Shown here piece after piece: positions 42,011-50,226 of a DNA stretch of 64,000 nt. The stretch spans positions 2,728,001-2,792,000 of the forward strand of contig NZ_CP045119.1 in NCBI RefSeq assembly GCF_011492945.1, in the 5' to 3' direction. Each line of letters opens with the position of its first letter. Within the stretch, counting starts at the first letter, position 1. Under the pieces are notes generated by a model. It was not told the DNA's origin, searched no databases, and saw only the letters and a list, made by a program, of their open reading frames with translations. The translations under genes were made by a program, and so were the position numbers. This DNA is from Rubrobacter tropicus (lineage in GTDB: Bacteria; Actinomycetota; Rubrobacteria; Rubrobacterales; Rubrobacteraceae).

Positions 42011-42969
42011 TACTGTATGGCGCGTTCGCCGATGCGGCGGTAGCGGTCGTGGCGGGAGGCGATGAGGGTCTCGGGGTCGGTGCCCGTGAGGCCTGAGACC
42101 ACGCGGCCCAAAGCGTTCCCGACGGTCTCTATGGCGTCTTCGGGTTCGTTGTGGGCGCCGCCCAAGGGTTCGGGGAGGACTTCGTCCACTATGCCGTGGT
42201 CTTTGAGGTCGCGGGCGGTCAGCTTGAGGGCCTCGGCCGCTTCGGCGGCCCGGCTCGGGTCGCGGAAGATTATAGAGGCGCAGGCCTCGGGGGCTATGAC
42301 GGAGAGGTACGAGTTCTCGAGCATCCCGACGTAGTCGGCGAGGCACATGGCGAGGGCGCCGCCGGAGCCTCCTTCGCCGATCACGAACGAGACTACCGGC
42401 ACGGGCGCCCGCGAGAGCGCCATCAGGTCGTCCGAGATCGCCCACGCCTGGCCCCGCTCCTCGGCCTGCCGCCCGGCGAAGGCCCCCGGCGTGTCCACCA
42501 GAAGGACTATGGGGAGGCCGAAGCGGGCGGCGAGCTCGTAGAACCGTTTCACCTTGCGGTAGCCCTCGGGGTGGGCCATCCCGAAGTTTCCGGCGACCCT
42601 GGTCTTCACGTCGGCGCCCTTGTCGTGCCCGATCAGGACGATGGGATGGCCGCCGAGCGAGGGCTTGAGGCGCGCAAAACCGCCGCGCACCGCCGCGTCT
42701 TCGCCGTGCAGCCTGTCCCCCGAGAGCTCGTAGAAATCGTCCGTCAGGGCGTCCCGGTAGGCCCGGAGGTTCGGGCGGGCCGGGTGGCGGGCCACCTGAA
42801 CGCGCTGGTAGGGGGAGAGGTTCGAGTAGACGCGGCGCTTGGCGGCTTCCAGGGCCTCTTCGAGGCGCGAGATCTCCGCCTGCAGCCCCTCGCTCTCGCC
42901 GGCCAGCCGGTGCAGGCCCGCGATGCGCTCCTCGAGCTCTTTGATCGGCCGCTCGAACTCGAGGATCAC
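42010..42969 (-). CDS. accA: acetyl-CoA carboxylase carboxyltransferase subunit alpha
   Basis: 319 residues; transfers the carboxyl from carboxybiotin to acetyl-CoA with AccD. An N-terminal coiled helix (EFERPIKELEERIAGLHRLA) precedes the crotonase-like core with IGHDKGADVKTRVAGNFGMA, LVDTPGAFAG and FVIGEGGSGGALAM, which form the oxyanion holes. The start is a GTG overlapping the accD stop (GTGA). The biotin carboxylase and carrier subunits are not in the window. Confidence 0.95.
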   Translation of the reverse strand: MILEFERPIKELEERIAGLHRLAGESEGLQAEISRLEEALEAAKRRVYSNLSPYQRVQVARHPARPNLRAYRDALTDDFYELSGDRLHGEDAAVRGGFARLKPSLGGHPIVLIGHDKGADVKTRVAGNFGMAHPEGYRKVKRFYELAARFGLPIVLLVDTPGAFAGRQAEERGQAWAISDDLMALSRAPVPVVSFVIGEGGSGGALAMCLADYVGMLENSYLSVIAPEACASIIFRDPSRAAEAAEALKLTARDLKDHGIVDEVLPEPLGGAHNEPEDAIETVGNALGRVVSGLTGTDPETLIASRHDRYRRIGERAIQ

Positions 42970-43736
42970 GCCACGAACCCCAGCAGCCGCTCTATGTCGC
43001 CCCTGAGGGCGAGCCGGTGCACGATCCTGTCGACCATCCCATGATCCCTCTGGAACTCGGCAGTCTGGAAACCCTCGGGCAGCCTCTCCTTTGTGGTCTG
43101 CTCTATGACCCTTGCCCCGGCGAACCCTATCCTCGCCCCGGGCTCGGCGATCACCACGTCGGCCGCCGTCGCGAAGGAGGCCGTAACCCCCCCGAACGTC
43201 GGGTCCGTAAGCACGGAGATGTAGGGCCACGAACCGTCGACGTACCTGGAGAGGGCGACGCTGGTCTTCGCGAGCTGCATCAGCGAGTAGACGCCCTCGA
43301 ACATCCTGGCCCCGCCGGAGGCCGAGACTATGATCAGGGGCAGCTCCTCCGCGTACGCGTGCTCGACGGTCCTGGCTACCTTCTCCCCGACCACGCTCCC
43401 CATCGACCCCCCAATAAACCGGAAGTCCATGACCGCGAGCGCGACCCGCCGCCCGCCCAGAGCTCCCACGCCGCTCACAACCGCGTCGTCGAGGCCGGTC
43501 TTGCGGCGCGCTTTCTCGAGCCTCTCCCCGTAACCCTCGAAGCCCAGAGGGTCGCCCGCCAGGAGGCCGGTGTCGCGCTCCTCGAAGGAGTTGCGGTCGA
43601 GGAGGAGCCTTATGCGGGCCGGGGCGGAGAGCGGGTAGTGAAACTCGCAGTGCGGGCAGACGTTGAACCTCGCGCCCAGATCCTTCTCGTAGATCGGCTG
43701 CCCGCACCGCTCGCACTTGGTGAAGACGGCGTCCAT
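42966..43736 (-). CDS. accD: acetyl-CoA carboxylase carboxyltransferase subunit beta
   Basis: Zinc-ribbon cysteines CERCGQP and CPHCEFHYP begin 8 residues after the ATG at 43736; the core has GGRRVALAVMDFRFIGGSMG, SASGGARMFEG and DPTFGGVTASFA. The natural start is a problem. Sequence related to known AccD N-termini ([16 protein letters not shown]) extends in frame upstream to about 43808, but there is no ATG, GTG or TTG there, and the frame is open into the end of trpA. The ATG given would make a short 256-residue form. See the separate finding on the trpA/accD junction. Confidence 0.88.
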   Translation of the reverse strand: MDAVFTKCERCGQPIYEKDLGARFNVCPHCEFHYPLSAPARIRLLLDRNSFEERDTGLLAGDPLGFEGYGERLEKARRKTGLDDAVVSGVGALGGRRVALAVMDFRFIGGSMGSVVGEKVARTVEHAYAEELPLIIVSASGGARMFEGVYSLMQLAKTSVALSRYVDGSWPYISVLTDPTFGGVTASFATAADVVIAEPGARIGFAGARVIEQTTKERLPEGFQTAEFQRDHGMVDRIVHRLALRGDIERLLGFVA

Positions 43737-43791
43737 GGGCCCGATGCCGCTCTCGGTCTCGGGCGCGGTCCGGGAGTACTCCCTGCGCTTG

Positions 43792-44599
43792 CTAAGCCAG
43801 TTTCTGATGCCCGTCCCCGCCTTCTCGACCGCGGAGAGCGCCTCGTGGACCTCCCGCAGCCACGCCCCGGCCCCTCGGCCCCGTCCTCGGCGACCAGGCG
43901 CATCAGCTTGCTCCCGATTATGACCCCGTCGGCCTCCGCGGCCGCCTCGGCAGCCGCCTCGGGCGACCCGATGCCGAACCCGAGCGCCACAGGCACGTCC
44001 GTCCCGGCCCTGACCCGCCGCAGAAGATCCGCGGCCTTCGGGGGCAGCCCGTCCCGCACCCCCGTCACGCCGGCCACGGAGACGCAGTAGACGAACCCCG
44101 TCGCGAGGGCCACCGCTTCCTTCACCCGCTCCTCCGAAGAAGTGGGCGCGACGAGCGGGCAGAAGCCGACGCCGCGCTCGGCGCACATTTCCGCAAAAGC
44201 GGCGGCCTCGTCCACGGGAAGGTCCGGGATCACGAGCCCCGAGACCCCCGCCTCGGCCGCCTCGTCCAGGAAACGTTCGGGACCTCTCGCAAAGATGGTG
44301 TTGTAGTAGAGCAGGAACACGACGGGCACCCGGCCTGAAAAGCGGCGGGCGAGGTCGAGGCAGTAGCGAAGGTCCGCGCCGTTCTCGATGGCGCGGGTCG
44401 TCGTGTCCTGGATCGTCGGCCCGTCTGCCAAGGGATCTGAGAAGGGCACGCCTATCTCCAACACGTCGGCCCCGGCCTCGAGGTACGCCTCCCCCACCTC
44501 GACCGCCCCCTCAAGCGTCGGATAGCCGCCGGTCAGGTACGGGATGAGGGCAGCCCGGTCCCTCGGGAAAGCCTCTCTAAGTCTCTCGGCGCCGCTCAC
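43792..44599 (-). CDS. trpA: tryptophan synthase alpha subunit, frame disturbed near the 3' end
   Basis: Cleaves indole-glycerol phosphate to indole. [40 protein letters not shown] (catalytic Glu and Asp), [17 protein letters not shown] and [16 protein letters not shown] follow the family order. Up to [17 protein letters not shown] the frame is normal; then it turns into Arg/Gly-rich sequence. Adding one G to the run at 43865-43868 restores [12 protein letters not shown], the usual last helix. The true end is uncertain: the frame then runs into accD unless a second base is also missing. Start overlaps the trpB stop (ATGA). Confidence 0.85.
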
Positions 44600-45816
44600 G
44601 AGGGGTCTTCGCCCGCCTCGCGGGCGTCCATGCCGATGGCCTCGGCCACGACGCCGATGTCCTTGTCGCCGCGGCCGGAGAGGTTGATGACGAGGTTCTT
44701 GCCGGGTCCGAGCTCGCGGGCGACCTTCTCGGCGTAGTGGATCGCGTGCGACGTCTCGAGCGCCGGGATGATCCCCTCGAGCCTGGAGGTGGAGACGAAC
44801 GCCGCGAGCGCCTCGTCGTCCGTGACGCTCGCGTACTCGACGAGCCCCTCGTCCTTGAGGTAGGCGTGCTCGGGGCCGACCGAAGGGTAGTCCAGGCCCG
44901 CGCTGATGGAGTGGGCCTCCCGGATCTGGCCCTCATCCGTCTGCAGGACGTAGCTCAAGTTGCCGTGCAGAACGCCGGGCCGTCCCCCCGTCAGCGAAGC
45001 GCCGTGCTCCCCCGTCTCGATGCCCCTTCCTGCGGCCTCCACCCCGACGAGCCGCACGTTCTCCCTTCCCACGAAAGGGTGGAAAGCGCCGATGGCGTTC
45101 GAGCCGCCGCCGACGCAGGCGACGATCGCGTCGGGGTCTGCGCCGAACCTTTCGCGGCTCTGCGCCTCCAACTCGCGGCCTATGACGGCCTGCAAATCCC
45201 TGACCAGGCGAGGGTACGGGGCGGGGCCCGCGACCGTCCCGATGATGTAGTGGGTGTCCTCGACGTTCGTTACCCAGTCCCGGATCGCCTCGTTCAGCGC
45301 CGCCTTGAGCGTGCCGGAACCCGTCGTTACCGGAACCACCTCCGTCCCGAGCAGCTTCATGCGCAGGACGTTCGGGGCCTGGCGGCGGGTGTCTTCCTCG
45401 CCCATGTAGACCACGCATTCGCGGCCGTAGAGGGCCGCCACGGTGGCGGTGGCCACGCCGTGCTGGCCGGCTCCGGTCTCGGCGATGATGCGGGTCTTGC
45501 CCATCCGTTCGGCCAGGAGCATCTGGCCGAGGGCGTTGTTGATCTTGTGCGCCCCCGTGTGCGCCAGGTCCTCCCTCTTGAACCACACGTTCGCCCCGCC
45601 CCACTTACGGGTAAGGCGCTCGGCGAACATCAACGGGGTTGGGCGGCCGACGAAGTCGCGGGCCAGGCGGTCGAGCTCTTCGTTGAACTCGGGGTCGTTC
45701 CGGTAGCGTTCGTAGGCCTCTTGCAGCTCTTCGAGGGCGTGGATCAGGGTCTCGGGTACGAACCTGCCGCCGAAGGCGCCAAAGTACCCCTCGCGGTTAT
45801 CAACCTTTTGCCGCAA
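44596..45816 (-). CDS. trpB: tryptophan synthase beta subunit
   Basis: 406 residues; PLP enzyme joining indole to serine. [10 protein letters not shown] at the start, the PLP lysine in [18 protein letters not shown] (HKxNN), [34 protein letters not shown] (phosphate loop) and GRGDKD near the end are all present. Overlaps trpF by 17 bases upstream and trpA downstream by 4, so the three genes form one transcript. No trpC, D, E or G is in the window. Confidence 0.96.
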   Translation of the reverse strand: MRQKVDNREGYFGAFGGRFVPETLIHALEELQEAYERYRNDPEFNEELDRLARDFVGRPTPLMFAERLTRKWGGANVWFKREDLAHTGAHKINNALGQMLLAERMGKTRIIAETGAGQHGVATATVAALYGRECVVYMGEEDTRRQAPNVLRMKLLGTEVVPVTTGSGTLKAALNEAIRDWVTNVEDTHYIIGTVAGPAPYPRLVRDLQAVIGRELEAQSRERFGADPDAIVACVGGGSNAIGAFHPFVGRENVRLVGVEAAGRGIETGEHGASLTGGRPGVLHGNLSYVLQTDEGQIREAHSISAGLDYPSVGPEHAYLKDEGLVEYASVTDDEALAAFVSTSRLEGIIPALETSHAIHYAEKVARELGPGKNLVINLSGRGDKDIGVVAEAIGMDAREAGEDPS

Positions 45817-46414
45817 CGATGAACCTCCGAACGGACTCTTCGTTCTTCTTTCCGGGCGCGTCTTCTAGGGATGAGGAGGCGTCCACGCCGTAGGGCTCGA
45901 AAAAGTCGATGGCCTCACGCACGTTCTCCGGCGCCAGCCCCCCGGAGACGACGATGTTACCACGCCCCTTCAGCGATTTCGCCACCCCCCAGTCGAACCT
46001 CTTCCCCGTCCCGCCCCGCGCCTCTTCGCTGTACGCGTCGAGCAACAGCAGGTCGGCGTCAAACCTTTCGACACCCGCGAGCGCCTCCGCGTTACGCACC
46101 CGCACGGCCTTCATCACCGGCAGCCCTCCGGCCCTGACCGCGGCCACCGTCTCGGGCGTCTCGTCCCCGTGGAGTTGGGCCATGTCGAGGCCGGCCTCCG
46201 CTGCCACGCGCAGCACCTCTTCCGGCGGCGCGTTCACGAAGACGCCGACCTTCAGGACGTTCTCGGGGAGGGCTATGGAGATCCTGCGTGCCTCCTCCGA
46301 GCCGATCTTGCGCGGGCTCTCCGCGAAAATGAAGCCTACGGCGTCCGCCCCGGCGTCCGCCGCCGCGCGGGCGTCCGCGACGTTCGTCATGCCGCATACC
46401 TTCACCATCATCAT
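45800..46414 (-). CDS. trpF: phosphoribosylanthranilate isomerase
   Basis: 204 residues, third step of tryptophan synthesis. [20 protein letters not shown] contains the catalytic Cys (KxCG), [13 protein letters not shown] the phosphate side, [20 protein letters not shown] the catalytic Asp and Gly-rich loop, and [11 protein letters not shown] and [14 protein letters not shown] the remaining phosphate loops. Three ATG codons stand in a row; AGGAG is 13 bases before the first. First gene of the trpFBA-accDA transcript. Confidence 0.94.
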   Translation of the reverse strand: MMMVKVCGMTNVADARAAADAGADAVGFIFAESPRKIGSEEARRISIALPENVLKVGVFVNAPPEEVLRVAAEAGLDMAQLHGDETPETVAAVRAGGLPVMKAVRVRNAEALAGVERFDADLLLLDAYSEEARGGTGKRFDWGVAKSLKGRGNIVVSGGLAPENVREAIDFFEPYGVDASSSLEDAPGKKNEESVRRFIVAAKG

Positions 46415-46566
46415 GGTACGAAGTTTACTCCTTGGGCCCGGCGCCATCTCGGCGGGCCGTGAGGTGTGATCGGGCCCGGACAATCGTTTCGTAAGAGAAG
46501 CACGAGGTTCGCGTAAGAACGGCCGCATAGACTAGGGGCCGCAGGAAGACAGGAGGAGCAGAAGTT

Positions 46567-48033
46567 TTGGCGTCGAACTACGATCTGGTAGTGATAGGCG
46601 GCGGGACCGCGGGTCTGGTCTCGGCCGCGGGGGCCGCCTCGCTCGGCGCCCGCGTGGCCCTCGTCGAGCGGGACAGGCTCGGCGGCGACTGCCTGTACAC
46701 GGGCTGCGTCCCCACGAAAGCCCTCGTCAAGAGCGCCCGCGTAGCCCACCTGGTAAAGAATTCGGGGGAGTACGGCGTGAGGAACCTCGGCTACGAAGTA
46801 GACTTCCCGGCCGTCATGGGCAGGATGCGCCGCGTCATAGAGGAGGCGGGCGAGCACGACAGCCCCGAGCGCTTCCGCAAACTCGGCGTGGACGTCTTTC
46901 TCGAAGAGGCCCGCTTTGAGTCTCCGTACCGGATCTCCGTAGACGGAAGGTTCCTCGAGACGCAGAGCGTCATAGTCGCCACCGGCTCCCACTCGACGAC
47001 GCCCCCCGTGGAAGGTCTGGAAGAAGCCGGATACGTAGACCACGTGGGGGCGCTGGCCCTCAAGAATCTACCGCGGTCCTTGATAGTCGTAGGCTCCGGG
47101 CCCATCGGCAGCGAGTTCGCCCAGGTCTTCGCCCGCTTCGGCTCGGACGTGAGCCTCGTCTCGACCTCTCCGCTCCCGCTCCCGAAAGAAGACCCCGAGA
47201 TCGGGGAGATCCTGCGCGGCGTCCTCGTCTCCGGCGGCGTGGAGTTCCACGGTGGCTACCGCGCCGAGAGGGTCAGGATGGAGGGCGGCGAGAAGGTCAT
47301 GACCATAATAAACGAGGCGGGGCACGAGAGGGAGGTGCGGGGCGAGGAGATCCTGGTTGCGGCGGGCAGGGCCCCGACGGCCGGAAGCCTGGCGCTGGAG
47401 AACGCCGGCGTCGAGATCGAAGAGAAGGGCCTGACGGTCGACGAACATCTCCGGACCACCGCGCCGAACGTCTACGCGGCGGGCGACATCACGGGCAAGT
47501 ACCTCTTCACCCACGTCGCCGAGTACCAGGCCCGCAACGCCCTGAGAAACGCCCTCTTCCCCGTCAAAGCGAAGGTCGATCACCGCGTCGTCCCCTGGAC
47601 CACCTTCACCGACCCCGAGGTGGCCAGGGTCGGCCTCACCGAGGAGCAGGCCCGTCGGGAGCACGACGGCGTCCAGGTCTTCCGCCAGCCTTTCGGTGGG
47701 GTGGACCGGGCGATGGCGGACGGGGAGACGACGGGGCTCGTCAAGATCGTCACCGGGAAGCGGGGCAGAATCCTCGGCGGCCACATCATAGGGCCGGACG
47801 CGGGGAACCTGATTCACGAGGTAGTCCTCGCCATGCAGAAGAACATCCCCGTGGGCACCCTCTCCACGACCATCCACGTCTACCCCACCCTCGCCCAGGC
47901 GAACCAGCGGGCCGCGGACAATTACTACCGCGAGAAGCTCTTCGACGCCCGCAACCAGAGAATCTTCTCGGCCTTCTTCGGGGCGCGGCGCGGGATCTAC
48001 CGGCTGAGGGAGAAAGCGCGAAGGTGGGCGTGA
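46567..48033 (+). CDS. pyridine nucleotide-disulfide oxidoreductase (lipoamide dehydrogenase/mercuric reductase-like)
   Basis: 488 residues. VIGGGTAGLVSAAGAASLGA binds FAD, GGDCLYTGCVPTKAL holds the redox disulfide (CxxxxC), VVGSGPIGSEFAQVFARFG binds NAD(P)H, ILVAAGRAPTAGSLAL and NVYAAGDITGKY close the FAD domain, and the interface carries HVYPTLAQANQRAAD, where His and Glu are expected as an acid-base pair but the Glu is an Asn or Gln here. It has a 40-residue Arg-rich C-terminal extension. TTG start with AGGAGGAG upstream. Coupled to the TVP38 gene; no dehydrogenase complex is nearby, so the substrate is open. Confidence 0.88.
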   Translation: MASNYDLVVIGGGTAGLVSAAGAASLGARVALVERDRLGGDCLYTGCVPTKALVKSARVAHLVKNSGEYGVRNLGYEVDFPAVMGRMRRVIEEAGEHDSPERFRKLGVDVFLEEARFESPYRISVDGRFLETQSVIVATGSHSTTPPVEGLEEAGYVDHVGALALKNLPRSLIVVGSGPIGSEFAQVFARFGSDVSLVSTSPLPLPKEDPEIGEILRGVLVSGGVEFHGGYRAERVRMEGGEKVMTIINEAGHEREVRGEEILVAAGRAPTAGSLALENAGVEIEEKGLTVDEHLRTTAPNVYAAGDITGKYLFTHVAEYQARNALRNALFPVKAKVDHRVVPWTTFTDPEVARVGLTEEQARREHDGVQVFRQPFGGVDRAMADGETTGLVKIVTGKRGRILGGHIIGPDAGNLIHEVVLAMQKNIPVGTLSTTIHVYPTLAQANQRAADNYYREKLFDARNQRIFSAFFGARRGIYRLREKARRWA

Positions 48034-48725
48034 ACAAACCCCGAAACAGGCGACGCGACCTCTTCAAGCCGGCCTGCATCGTCGCCGCTCTTGCAGTGGT
48101 AGCAACGGCCGCGCACCTGACGGACCTTACAGAGTACGTGAGCCTCGACGGCCTGGGCAGGTTGCGGGCCTGGATCCTCGGCTTCGGACCCGTTGCCCCG
48201 GTCGTCTTTATAGTCCTCTACGCCTTCGCGACGGTCTTGTTTTTGCCCGGTACGCCGCTCTCGCTGCTTGCGGGACTCGTCTTCGGGCCGGTTTTCGGCA
48301 CGCTCTGGGTGGTGATCGGGGCGACCATAGGCGCGACGCTGGCTTTCCTGATAGGCCGGTACGCGGCCCGGGGGCTCGTCGAGGGCTGGACGGTACAAAA
48401 CGAACGCATAAAGAGGCTGGACGAGGGCGTCGAGAAGCAGGGCTGGCGGATGCTGCTCATCACCCGGCTCGTGCCGGTGTTCCCCTTCAACCTGCAGAAC
48501 TACGCGTACGGGATCACGAAGATCGGGCCCGGCACCTACGTCCTGCTCACCGCGGTCTGCATTATCCCCGGCGCGGCCGTCTTCACCTTCGCCGGGGGCT
48601 CCCTCGCGAGCGCCCAGCAGAACCTGACCAGGACCTTTATCTACCTTGGCGTAGCGGCGGTCTTCTTCGTGGCGGTCTCCCTGATCCCCGGCTGGGTCCA
48701 GAGAAGGAACCGGGGCAAGCAGTAA
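48024..48725 (+). CDS. TVP38/TMEM64 (DedA-like) family membrane protein
   Basis: About 231-233 residues with five or six membrane helices. LFLPGTPLSLLAGLVFGPVFG is the family's re-entrant FLPG/GxxFG motif, followed by LAFLIGRYAARGLVEGW and LVPVFPFNLQNYAYGIT. The start is either GTG at 48024 or GTG at 48030, the latter overlapping the disulfide reductase stop (GTGA). In many bacteria TVP38 proteins lie next to mercuric-reductase-like flavoproteins (recalled), the same arrangement as here; the shared task is unknown. Confidence 0.9.
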   Translation: MGVNKPRNRRRDLFKPACIVAALAVVATAAHLTDLTEYVSLDGLGRLRAWILGFGPVAPVVFIVLYAFATVLFLPGTPLSLLAGLVFGPVFGTLWVVIGATIGATLAFLIGRYAARGLVEGWTVQNERIKRLDEGVEKQGWRMLLITRLVPVFPFNLQNYAYGITKIGPGTYVLLTAVCIIPGAAVFTFAGGSLASAQQNLTRTFIYLGVAAVFFVAVSLIPGWVQRRNRGKQ

Positions 48726-48930
48726 CGAAGTGATCTTCAGCTTCACGGCCATCCCGGGAAAGTTCGAGGTCGTGAACCACCGGACCGTCCCGACGGCCCG
48801 CAGGACCCCCGCCCCCGCGCCGTGGCTCTTCGTTGTGGGCATGAAGACGTTGCTGCCGATACACTTGGCGTAGCCGCTGGCGCGGCAAGAGACAGCGGCG
48901 CCGGTATCCGGGCCTCCGTCGACGGTCGGA

Positions 48931-50226
48931 TCACCCATACAACAACTCGTCCAGAACCCTGCCTTGCGCGTCGGCCAGCGGGCGGATGCCCAGCAGGGCG
49001 GCGATGGTCGGCGCCACGTCGACGAGGCGGGCGTTTTCGGGGACGGCGCCCGCTTTGACGCCTGAACCCGAGATCAGGAGCGGCACCCGCATCTCCCGGG
49101 TGCTCCCATGACCGCCCCGCGAAGCCCCTTCTTCCGGCTCCGCGAAACCGAAGCCCCACGGCGCCCTGGCCTCGACCACGAAGTCGCCAATCTTCTCGCC
49201 GGCGCCCAGGTCATCCAGATCTCCCGCGTCTAATACGCGGGAGATCTGGGGCAATTCTTCGAGAGCCCTCTGAACATCCGCCCGCCTCTCGGGCGTGGCC
49301 GCCCGCCCGCGCAGGGTGACGTCCATTATCAGGCCGGCGCTCTTGACGAGGATTACCTCGGTTTCGGGGGAGGGCGCGCGTCCGGGGGGCACGATCTCGA
49401 CGCCGCGACCGAGGTCGGGCGTCGCGGCGAGCCCCTCCACGAAAGAACGCTCCCAGGAGGTCATGCCGTGATCCGAAGTCAGGATAAAGGCTGTCCTCTC
49501 GTAGACGCCGACCTCTTTCGTCGTCCGGACTATCCGGCCGAGTTGCCGGTCGAGCTCGGCGAGCAGCGGCCCCATGTTCGGGCTCTCGGCGCCCTCCTCG
49601 TGGCCGAAGGCGTCGAGGTCGGGGCCGTAGACGGCGAGAAAGTCCGGGATTTTGGGCACGGTTGTCATCTCGCCGCCGGAGTCCACCGGCCTCAGGTTGA
49701 GGATCTCGACGGCAGCGTCCACCCGCTGCTCGAAGAGCCCGTCCGGCCGGACGTAGAGATGCTCGGGATCCCCGTAAGAGGCGCCGTGGTCCTGAACCAT
49801 GTACCACTGCACCGCCGCGGTCGTCTTGCCCCCGGCGGCGAGGGCCTCGGAGATGGTCTCGGCGGCCAGGAACCGCGTCTCCCCCACGGCCTTGCCGGTC
49901 TCTTCGTCGAAGTAGTAGGCGGCGTTGCCGTGCTTCTCCGGGTAGGCGCCGGTTGACATGGAGGCCCGCGCGGGGTTCGAGATGGTCGGGTAGACGCCGT
50001 CTGCCACGGAGAGACTTCCCCGGCCAGCCAAAGCGTCGATGTTCGGGGTCGGCGCCAGGTCTAGATAGTCCGGGTCGAAGCCGTCCCAGTCCACCAGGAT
50101 CACGTGCTCCGGCCGCCCGGTCTGGGGTCCGGCCCCTGTCCCGCGCGAGAGCAACCACGCGGGCACGGAGGCCGCCACGACCGCGGCCCCGGCCCCCGCG
50201 AGCAATCCGCGCCTGGAGATGTTCAT
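48931..50226 (-). CDS. Tat-exported alkaline-phosphatase-superfamily hydrolase
   Basis: 431 residues with a twin-arginine start (ISRRGLLAGAGAAVVAASVP). The type I phosphodiesterase/nucleotide pyrophosphatase fold is seen in VILVDWDGFDPDYLD (metal Asp), YPTISNPARASMSTGAYPE (nucleophile Thr/Ser), YGPDLDAFGHEEG, ILTSDHGMTSWE (metal Asp-His) and the late GGHGSTREMRVPLLISG His. Probably a periplasmic or wall-side phosphodiesterase. Start overlaps the MMPL gene stop (ATGA), so it is made together with a lipid exporter, which suggests a lipid or glycan headgroup substrate (inference). Confidence 0.9.
   Translation of the reverse strand: MNISRRGLLAGAGAAVVAASVPAWLLSRGTGAGPQTGRPEHVILVDWDGFDPDYLDLAPTPNIDALAGRGSLSVADGVYPTISNPARASMSTGAYPEKHGNAAYYFDEETGKAVGETRFLAAETISEALAAGGKTTAAVQWYMVQDHGASYGDPEHLYVRPDGLFEQRVDAAVEILNLRPVDSGGEMTTVPKIPDFLAVYGPDLDAFGHEEGAESPNMGPLLAELDRQLGRIVRTTKEVGVYERTAFILTSDHGMTSWERSFVEGLAATPDLGRGVEIVPPGRAPSPETEVILVKSAGLIMDVTLRGRAATPERRADVQRALEELPQISRVLDAGDLDDLGAGEKIGDFVVEARAPWGFGFAEPEEGASRGGHGSTREMRVPLLISGSGVKAGAVPENARLVDVAPTIAALLGIRPLADAQGRVLDELLYG

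Noticed and set aside
48726-48930. Short frames on both strands between the TVP38 and phosphatase-family genes
   Set aside because: A 47-codon plus-strand frame and a minus-strand frame exist, but neither has a ribosome site or recognisable motif; possibly decayed sequence.
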